Source: RQOF01 sp964461135
GTDB lineage: Bacteria; Calditrichota; Calditrichia; RBG-13-44-9
Assembly: GCA_964461135.1 (NCBI GenBank)
Contig: CAYWTB010000115.1
Coordinates: forward strand, 1-13,306
Direction of reading: 5' to 3'
DNA: 13,306 nucleotides
The notes under the pieces are model-generated. The model worked only from the letters and a program-made list of their open reading frames with translations, was not told where the DNA came from and ran no database searches. A program made the translations under genes and the position numbers. Positions 7,224 through 13,306 of the stretch are shown here, in pieces (positions within the stretch are counted from its first letter, which is position 1; every line of letters starts with the position of its first letter).

Positions 7224-8948
7224 TTATGCAGTAAGTAACTTATTTAGAATTACACCAGCGACAAGCCCGCCAAAGAAAACCAAATAGCTGAGCAGGATCC
7301 ACCACCACAGCTTACGCCAGGAGGGAGTGCGCACCTCTCCTTCTCTCCATACCAGGACGCTCCAGGCTTGAAACCCGCCTTTTACCACCCAGTACTCATA
7401 GAAGAATAAGAGCAAACCGCCCACAAGTGCGCCCAGGACGGCGATTGCCCACCAAATCATCACGGTCCAGGCGGATAAAGGTAGTATGGAGCATATTCGA
7501 ATACTCTGGTTTACCAGTGGAATGGCAACCACGTTGATCCCAGCCATGCCCAGATTTGCTGCCACCAGCGCCTGGGGCAGCCGTTGGCTTAGGAGATACC
7601 CGTAGTTTTTTTCCGTCACCGGTGCTAGCAAAGGCCCCTGGAAAACCAGCCACCCCACCGCCAGGGGCAGGCCAAACACGAGTGCGATCTGCAGATGCCA
7701 GGCACTTTGTACTGCCGGTACCAAGATAACAATAACCAGAATCGCCACGAAGGCAGTCACCGTGGACATCAAATCTCCCACCGCTTCCAAGAGGGCGACT
7801 CGCCAGGTACCCGGCTTTCGGTAACGCCCAACAACGAGCCAGACCAGCAATGCCAGGGGACCAAGGAAGATCGCGGCCGGCGCCCAGAGTCCAAATCCCC
7901 ACCGTCTACCGATGGAGAGAGAGATCAGCAGGATCAAACTGACCAATACCATCACTGACCAGGCCATACCCACCCACTGACAGAGCCTGGCCTTTGCCTG
8001 TATCTGCTTGTAACGGCGATCTGCCTCCTGCCTTACATCGTCAGGGAAAAGTCTACTGAGCGGCCCGGGAGCGCGCGGGTTGGCGATTTCTTCTGCCACA
8101 TTCAGCACAACGGGCCGGTCGAACTGGTGGAAGTAATACAGGTACACCAGGCCATTGGGCAGATCGGCCACCAGCGATTCAATCGTCCAGCTGGTACCTC
8201 CCTCCCCGTGGACAGCTTCTAAAACGTTGGCCGCATCCCGGGTAGTAAGTTGCCCCTCCTGGTTTACCAAGCGTCCCAGCAACTCCTGTGCCCGGTCATA
8301 ACGCCAGCAGGGATAGCTAAAACCATTGGCAGGATGGGCCACATTAAAATTGGAAGAGACCAGGAAGCCGTCTCCACGCGGCTTGCGGGTGAACACCAGT
8401 TCGCCATCTGTTCCTGCGCTGATGATCACGGCGTCGCCGGTTGCGTCGGCGAACTGCATCTGGTCGTGCATATAAGAATGCCACTGGTGCAACTTGACCC
8501 AGGTTATGACCTCATCAACCGTAGCACACTCTTGCAGGATGTGGATGGGGTAGCTGGAATAGTCCCCGGAAACCGGAAGACGCTCAGCGTGCGGATTAAC
8601 GTCCACACGGGGCAACCCATTTGCATCATACGCCAAGCCTTCCTCATTTACCCCTTGCTGGACGTTGTCTGGCTGGCCGATCCAGATCGCTCCATATTTG
8701 CTAGCGTCGCCTGGATCGATCCAATAATAGGAGTCAGAGGTGATATAGTCATCGTTGCCACCAAAGAAGACCTGCTTACCCTTGGATATGGTAAACACTG
8801 TACATCCAGGAGGAACCGCCCTGTTACAGGAGGATTCAGAAGACAAGCCTGCATCGTAGGTCTTTCCCAATACGGCCGGCTGGCAGGCTACGAGTCCCAC
8901 CATCATCAGGAATATGAAGTTTTGTAACCGTTCTTGAATCTGTTTCAT
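7224..8948 (-). CDS. putative Ntn-hydrolase-type acylase (linear amide C-N hydrolase-like) fused to a membrane domain
   Basis: The first half of this 574-residue protein resembles cysteine Ntn hydrolases of the penicillin acylase / acyl-CoA:6-APA acyltransferase type, which cleave or form linear amide bonds. The likely nucleophile is C49 in GCTVFTI, followed by VFFGGNDDY (60-68), QGVNEEGLAYDANG (98-111), and DATGDAVI (168-175) leading to FLVSSNFN (195-202). The residue after DAVI is IS where many relatives have E. The N-terminus is a lipoprotein signal with lipobox LVAC at residues 19-22, so the acylase would face the periplasm. Residues about 325-570 hold some seven hydrophobic segments, near 325-345, 353-373, 393-414, 419-440, 458-478, 494-517 and 549-570. 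A strong AGGAGAG (8957-8963) sits 8 nt before the ATG. G+C looks higher than in neighbouring genes. The substrate is unknown; the TM half is not recognised. Confidence 0.7.
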   Translation of the reverse strand: MKQIQERLQNFIFLMMVGLVACQPAVLGKTYDAGLSSESSCNRAVPPGCTVFTISKGKQVFFGGNDDYITSDSYYWIDPGDASKYGAIWIGQPDNVQQGVNEEGLAYDANGLPRVDVNPHAERLPVSGDYSSYPIHILQECATVDEVITWVKLHQWHSYMHDQMQFADATGDAVIISAGTDGELVFTRKPRGDGFLVSSNFNVAHPANGFSYPCWRYDRAQELLGRLVNQEGQLTTRDAANVLEAVHGEGGTSWTIESLVADLPNGLVYLYYFHQFDRPVVLNVAEEIANPRAPGPLSRLFPDDVRQEADRRYKQIQAKARLCQWVGMAWSVMVLVSLILLISLSIGRRWGFGLWAPAAIFLGPLALLVWLVVGRYRKPGTWRVALLEAVGDLMSTVTAFVAILVIVILVPAVQSAWHLQIALVFGLPLAVGWLVFQGPLLAPVTEKNYGYLLSQRLPQALVAANLGMAGINVVAIPLVNQSIRICSILPLSAWTVMIWWAIAVLGALVGGLLLFFYEYWVVKGGFQAWSVLVWREGEVRTPSWRKLWWWILLSYLVFFGGLVAGVILNKLLTA

Positions 8949-9028
8949 TGGTCAAGCTCTCCTTCTTTCTGTGAACCATATTGTATTTAAAATTCAAGTA
9001 TATACCGGTTCGCTTATCGGCAGCGCCT

Positions 9029-9058
9029 GTATAAACGCCCAAAACTTTCGGATTTCAA
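9029..9058 (-). promoter_or_regulatory. possible promoter of the acylase-membrane fusion gene
   Basis: On the - strand, TTGAAA (complement of 9053-9058) is followed after 18 bp by TTATAC (complement of 9029-9034). The site is about 80 bp upstream of the ATG at 8948. The rest of 8949-9205 is A+T rich, with no gene and no clear terminator for the TonB receptor gene that ends at 9206. Confidence 0.3.
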
Positions 9059-9205
9059 GGAAACTTGTAATAATGCTCTTATCATCAAATTCAAACTAAA
9101 GCTCTTATGTCCGCAATTTATACTTGTTAACTGCAAATATTATTTAAACAATCAGTTCCCGGCATCATTCTTTCTAAAAGCATAATCTAAAATATATTAA
9201 TAGTA

Positions 9206-11881
9206 CTAATACCGCCAGGTCCAGCTCACACCCAGGGATGGCAATAAAGGAAACCAGTATCCTTTTTGTTCAATCAGATAAGGAGCACCATCCCGATCTA
9301 TCCTGGAGCTGTATTTAATATTTCTGATGTTATCCCGATTGTACAGGTTAATCAGTGCCAGAAAAAGAGTGATTCGGCTGTTGGAGAAATAGAAATGACG
9401 GCTCAGCTGTATGTCCAACCGGTGATAGGAGGGTAATTGGGATCCGTATAATTTATCATACTCAACATGATAGCGGATATTACCATCAGGTAGTTGTTCG
9501 GTTCGGATAACCCTCTGTGTGTAAGGCCAGCCGGTGTGATATTGCCAGGAGACATTCAGATGCCAGTTACGGCCGGGACGATAATTGAAATCCAGATAGA
9601 TGGTATGGCGCTGATCGTAACTGTTCGGAATAGCCGGTTCGTCCAGGGAGGTGGTTTCTCCCCGGTAGGTAAAACTTTGTACATTTTCATCCGAATATGC
9701 CAAAGCATAACTGGCCCAGCAGGAAAATTTTCCTCCCTGATCATACTTTATATAAGACTCCGCACCTTTCGCCCGGGCACCATCAAAGGTCAGGGAGAAC
9801 AAGTCATCTTCCTGGACCTCAGGGAATACCTCAATATCTTCGGAAAAAATGCGATAGTCCGGCCGAAGGTGGGAGATCTTTTTGTAATAAGCTTCCAGCC
9901 GGAGATTTAATCCATTGCGGTATGTATGCTCCAGACCAAGCACCCAGTGTCTGGATTTTTGCGCCGGAAAGAAATCTCTTTCGCCGTACGCCACTTTTAT
10001 TTCGTACATTCTTTGACTCTGATTAAAATGCCCCCAACCACCTCGTAAGTAAGTCTGTCTGCCAAAGGCATATACGAAATTTACACGAGGACTCAGATAC
10101 CGATCATCCGTGTACACATTACGGTCATATCGCACTCCCAATTCCACAGTGAGGGGTGATAAAATCTGGAAACGGTTTGATAAATAACCTCCAAATCTAT
10201 CGCCGTGAGGATTTAGATAAACAAAGTTCGTGTCAATGGTTACCACATATTGATCTTGATCCATCAAATTCTGGTGAACGATGGTATTACCATAATCATA
10301 ATCAGCGGCCTGATAACTATAATAGAATCCCCATTTCAAAAACCACTGCTCGAAGAGCTCAAAATCCCAATCCTGTTTTAAACTGAAAACATTAACCCGA
10401 TTTTGATCCTCTACGGTAAATTGGGTAACACCCGTGTCGTCGAAATAACCGATCCCCCGACGGTGGTGGTTTATTCTTCCGAACGAAGCCGTGCTTTGAA
10501 TCAATAGACGGGGATTCATCATTGAATTCAGAGTTACCCAGCTATAGGAATTACCATATCTGGTGTCAAATACATCCCCGGTTTCCTCCTCTACAAAATC
10601 TAATTTGTCTCCGGAATGGATAAGATTGGCAGATAAGGTATGTTTTTCCCCTAACTGATACTTAACCTTTGCGAAAGTATCATAGTACCTGGGCAGGGGG
10701 GGATCCTGTTCATCCATAAGTTCCAGCACCAGATCCAGATATCCTCTGCGGGCAGATATCAGCCAGGATCCTTTATTCTGTTGAAAGCTACCTTCGGACA
10801 TAAATCTGGCGTTCATAAAGCTTATCCCCAAAGAAGTACGTGATTGTCCTCCGGTGGGATTGGCGGACTTCATATGGAAAACGCCGCTCATATATTCACC
10901 ATATTCCGCCGGAAAACCGCCGGTATACAGATCAATTCCTTCAATTGCTTTGTCATCAATAATGCTCAGCAAACCACCCTCCACGTCTTTGAGATGAAAC
11001 GGCTCATACAGTTCCATTCCGTCTATTAATGATAAAACCTCTTCATTTTTTCCTCCCCGGATCATAAATTTTGTACTGAAATCATTGGCATTAACGCCCG
11101 GTAATCGGGTAATTGCACGGTAAATGTCCTCACCAAATGGTATGGTTTGTAAATTTTGTTCTGTGAGCGTTTGTTTGATAATTGGCTCCCTGCCCATTAC
11201 TGCAAATTTACCCGGGGTGATAACGATCTCCTTCAACTGGAGAGGTGCAGGAATTAGCTTGACATCAATCACAACCTCGCTTTCAGGAGAGATTTCAATA
11301 TCGTCAAATTGTTTTTCTTGATAACCGATATAGGAAAATTCCAGGGTGTATTTTCCTTCTGGAATATCAGGAATGAAATAATTGCCGTTCTCATCGGTGG
11401 TTCCCCCTATGCCTTTTCCAACCACTACAATATTCGTCCCAATAAGCGGAAGTCGGGTTTCGCTATCAATAACCCTTCCTTTGATTATACCAGACTGGCT
11501 TTTAGATTTTTGAGAAGGTTTAATAATCAGGCTGTTCGCTCCTCCGGTCATCAGTCTGACATTGGTATCCTTTAGAACAAAGAGCAACACATCAAGTGCT
11601 TTTTCGTCTTTCTTCTTTGAGGTGATTATCTTATTAAAAGACATCTGACTTCGATTAAAATTAATATGAAAACCACCCTCTGCAGCGATAACCATAAGTG
11701 CATCTTCAATATCCGTCTCATTAAAATTAACGGTTATTCTTTTTTGTAAAAATTCAGGAATCGTCCGGGGATCATGTTGATTTATTTCTCTAAAATGCTC
11801 TTCCGCCCGGGTGAAAGTTGCCGGTGGTGATAATAAAAAAATTATTATAACCGTTATGAGGTAAGACTTTATTAGTTGCAT
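9206..11881 (-). CDS. TonB-dependent outer membrane receptor with STN signalling domain
   Basis: This 891-residue protein is an outer membrane transporter of the FecA type. A signal peptide (about 1-26) is followed by an STN domain (about 48-122, KRITVNFNETDIEDAL start), the part that touches FecR. Next comes a carboxypeptidase-like regulatory beta-sandwich (about 132-208, KGRVIDSETRLPLIGTNI then GNYFIPDIPEGKYTL). A TonB-box-like LKEIVIT lies at 216-222. The plug domain (about 232-340) contains LPGVNANDFSTKFMIRGG and a GGFPAEYGEYMSG motif. A beta-barrel rich in aromatic alternation runs to the C-terminal WTWRY. The start is supported by GGAG at 11891-11894, 9 nt before the ATG. It lies 65 bp after fecR on the same strand, so the two are probably cotranscribed. 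No SusD-like gene follows. The ligand (iron chelate, vitamin, peptide or glycan) cannot be told from the sequence. Confidence 0.95.
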   Translation of the reverse strand: MQLIKSYLITVIIIFLLSPPATFTRAEEHFREINQHDPRTIPEFLQKRITVNFNETDIEDALMVIAAEGGFHINFNRSQMSFNKIITSKKKDEKALDVLLFVLKDTNVRLMTGGANSLIIKPSQKSKSQSGIIKGRVIDSETRLPLIGTNIVVVGKGIGGTTDENGNYFIPDIPEGKYTLEFSYIGYQEKQFDDIEISPESEVVIDVKLIPAPLQLKEIVITPGKFAVMGREPIIKQTLTEQNLQTIPFGEDIYRAITRLPGVNANDFSTKFMIRGGKNEEVLSLIDGMELYEPFHLKDVEGGLLSIIDDKAIEGIDLYTGGFPAEYGEYMSGVFHMKSANPTGGQSRTSLGISFMNARFMSEGSFQQNKGSWLISARRGYLDLVLELMDEQDPPLPRYYDTFAKVKYQLGEKHTLSANLIHSGDKLDFVEEETGDVFDTRYGNSYSWVTLNSMMNPRLLIQSTASFGRINHHRRGIGYFDDTGVTQFTVEDQNRVNVFSLKQDWDFELFEQWFLKWGFYYSYQAADYDYGNTIVHQNLMDQDQYVVTIDTNFVYLNPHGDRFGGYLSNRFQILSPLTVELGVRYDRNVYTDDRYLSPRVNFVYAFGRQTYLRGGWGHFNQSQRMYEIKVAYGERDFFPAQKSRHWVLGLEHTYRNGLNLRLEAYYKKISHLRPDYRIFSEDIEVFPEVQEDDLFSLTFDGARAKGAESYIKYDQGGKFSCWASYALAYSDENVQSFTYRGETTSLDEPAIPNSYDQRHTIYLDFNYRPGRNWHLNVSWQYHTGWPYTQRVIRTEQLPDGNIRYHVEYDKLYGSQLPSYHRLDIQLSRHFYFSNSRITLFLALINLYNRDNIRNIKYSSRIDRDGAPYLIEQKGYWFPLLPSLGVSWTWRY

Positions 11882-11946
11882 CAGATGTTTCTCCGGATTT
11901 TTTTATTAGCCTCGCAATATTCTTCAAAGAATATATTTAATTAAAA

Positions 11947-13008
11947 TTACATGGGCATTAAACGGTATAGTTTACCCACATGGGCAAAATGTGCATCTAC
12001 CAGTTCACCTATCAGTTTTAGATGGTATTCAAGTGTCCTGTCGGATAAATGTACCGTTAAGCAATCATTTATTACAGTTGAATCCCGGACTTCAAATTTT
12101 ACGTCATACCAGCGTTCCAACTGGTTTAAAATTTCACTGAGCGGCGTATTTTCAAAGTAGATCTCGTTTTGCATCCATCCTGTCGATTTCCGAACATCTA
12201 CCATTCGTGGCAGAGTGGGTTGCCCGTTCTCCGGTACCGTGCTGGCATACCCCTGGTTTAGAGTAACGGATTTTTCAATACCATCTTTTTCCGAATAAAG
12301 CAATACTTTTCCTTCAGTTACTGTAATGGTAATTTTCCGCTCTTGCTGCCATGCCCGGATATTAAATTTTGTCCCCACTACCTCAACGGCAGCTTGGTTT
12401 ATAAAAACGGTAAACGGTTTTCCCGGATTGGGGGCCACTTCAAAAAAAGCTTCGCCGGTCAAATACACTTCACGTGCTTTACCCGTAAACTTGCCGGGAA
12501 AACTGATTTTACTGCCTGCATCGAGAGTGATTTTACTGCCATCACTCAAGGTGATACTATCACGCCGGGCATTTCTAACTAAAATTGTTTTTAGTTCTGT
12601 ATTACCTTTAATTCCCAGCAGGGAGGTGAGATCGCCGCTGAAAATATACAAAGCTGACAGCAGGAATATGAGTAATACGGCCGCATAACGCCAGACGGCC
12701 TTATGAGACAGCTGCACTGTAAATGACTGCCATTTTGTCCATGCAGGGGATTCGCTTAGAGGTATTTTTGTATGTCCCGGTGAATCCGTTTCAATACCGG
12801 CTCTTTTGGACAATTGCTGCCACAGCGTCATGGTGTCAGAGGTTTGAATTCCGGGTTCAGCAGTATTCCAGGCAATTTTTAAAAATTCGACTAATTGTTG
12901 TTTGTCCGGATCAACATTTATCCGGGATTCTATGGTATACTTTTCATTAGAATTACATTCTCCGGAGAGATATTTTGCCAGAAGTTGCCAATTCACGGGA
13001 TGGTTCAT
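11947..13008 (-). CDS. fecR: FecR-type anti-sigma factor with C-terminal DUF4974-like domain
   Basis: This 353-residue protein is a single-pass inner membrane regulator. Residues 1-100 form the cytoplasmic part expected to bind an ECF sigma factor. One membrane helix spans about 106-124. The periplasmic FecR domain (about 140-245) shows ITLSDGSKITLDAGSKISFP and VYLTGEAFFEVAPN, followed by FTVFINQAAVEVVGTKFNIRA, typical of the family. The end (about 280-350) matches the DUF4974 pattern: YFENTPLSEILNQLERWYDV. AGAAGGAA (complement of 13017-13024) lies 8 nt before the ATG. It precedes the STN-bearing TonB receptor by 65 bp, the standard arrangement for cell-surface signalling in which ligand binding outside frees a sigma factor inside. 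The ECF sigma gene normally sits just upstream, but no such gene is seen in 13009-13306. Confidence 0.93.
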   Translation of the reverse strand: MNHPVNWQLLAKYLSGECNSNEKYTIESRINVDPDKQQLVEFLKIAWNTAEPGIQTSDTMTLWQQLSKRAGIETDSPGHTKIPLSESPAWTKWQSFTVQLSHKAVWRYAAVLLIFLLSALYIFSGDLTSLLGIKGNTELKTILVRNARRDSITLSDGSKITLDAGSKISFPGKFTGKAREVYLTGEAFFEVAPNPGKPFTVFINQAAVEVVGTKFNIRAWQQERKITITVTEGKVLLYSEKDGIEKSVTLNQGYASTVPENGQPTLPRMVDVRKSTGWMQNEIYFENTPLSEILNQLERWYDVKFEVRDSTVINDCLTVHLSDRTLEYHLKLIGELVDAHFAHVGKLYRLMPM

Positions 13009-13306
13009 TTATTGAATTCCTTCTGTCAGGATTATTTAAGTCATCTACTTGTAATACCCTTTAAAGCTCAAATACCCTGATATGAGAAATAAAAAAGTTT
13101 ATAACCTTTGTTTTTTAGATTCTCTCCAAAGATATGCTGGCCATGAAAGGTGATGACGATTCAACTGTTTCACGGATTCTGCAGTTTTTTATAAAAATAG
13201 AGACATCGATAGTTAAATGAGGAGAGGTCTCAGGCGATAATTAAACAAATTAGGTTCATCACAAAAATGAGTACCTACAAAATTAGGTAAACGATTATGT
13301 TTTTCA
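13009..13306. other. A+T-rich leader region of fecR, no gene seen
   Basis: The stretch contains only short open frames with no recognisable family and no sigma-factor-like C-terminus. No clear -35/-10 pair stands out on the - strand among many A+T-rich candidates. The fecR promoter and regulatory sites should lie here. Confidence 0.4.
13272..13289. repeat. small perfect inverted repeat, possible weak terminator
   Basis: TACCTA at 13272-13277 and TAGGTA at 13284-13289 form a 6 bp stem with a 6 nt loop. On the - strand a short T-rich run follows, so it might end a transcript entering from beyond the right edge. AAATTAGGT also occurs twice, at 13247-13255 and 13280-13288. Both could be chance in this A+T-rich stretch. 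Confidence 0.25.

Noticed and set aside
8250..8927. A 225-codon open frame on the + strand opposite the acylase gene
   Set aside because: The opposite strand has the Ntn-hydrolase motifs, a lipobox and a strong ribosome binding site; the + strand frame has none of these.

Overview
The window looks like a chromosome fragment from a Gram-negative bacterium of the Bacteroidota/FCB kind. The pointers are a TonB-dependent receptor with an STN domain and a carboxypeptidase-like regulatory domain, paired with a FecR anti-sigma factor that ends in a DUF4974-like domain, and lipoprotein and Tat export signals. No species can be named from the sequence.

Layout. (1) Positions 1-3235 are conspicuously A+T rich, by eye about one third G+C, and carry two + strand genes. 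The first is a Dam-type (D12 class) adenine DNA methyltransferase interrupted by one in-frame TAA. The second is a 752-residue protein that appears to join a PD-(D/E)XK nuclease-like domain, a DGQHR (DndB-like) core and a HEPN-like C-terminus. This is the best candidate for an undescribed defence or modification-linked system. The block abuts the 3' end of a tRNA-Phe gene (3387-3462, - strand), a classic island boundary, and a hairpin with T-runs on both sides separates the two convergent units. (2) Positions 3584-6666 are a + strand operon near 50% G+C: a DUF362 protein with a Tat signal, the AmmeMemoRadiSam radical SAM enzyme, also with a Tat-like signal, and a MEMO-family protein with a likely signal peptide. 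AMMECR1, the usual third member of this system, is absent. (3) Positions 6667-7223 hold no gene I can support. (4) Positions 7224-8948 on the - strand encode a putative Ntn-hydrolase-type acylase with a lipobox, fused to about seven membrane segments. (5) Positions 9206-13008 on the - strand encode an iron-starvation-style surface signalling pair, fecR then the TonB receptor. The partner ECF sigma factor is not in the window.

How the genes may work together. The methyltransferase and DGQHR genes are 25 bp apart and probably form one transcription unit; the broken methyltransferase beside an intact nuclease-like gene is a puzzle. The DUF362, AmrS and AmrB genes are tightly spaced and all three appear to be exported, which suggests a periplasmic version of AmmeMemoRadiSam chemistry. 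FecR and the TonB receptor form a transmembrane signalling and import system. The acylase downstream on the same strand may or may not belong to it.

All family assignments come from reading motifs by eye. No database search was possible.
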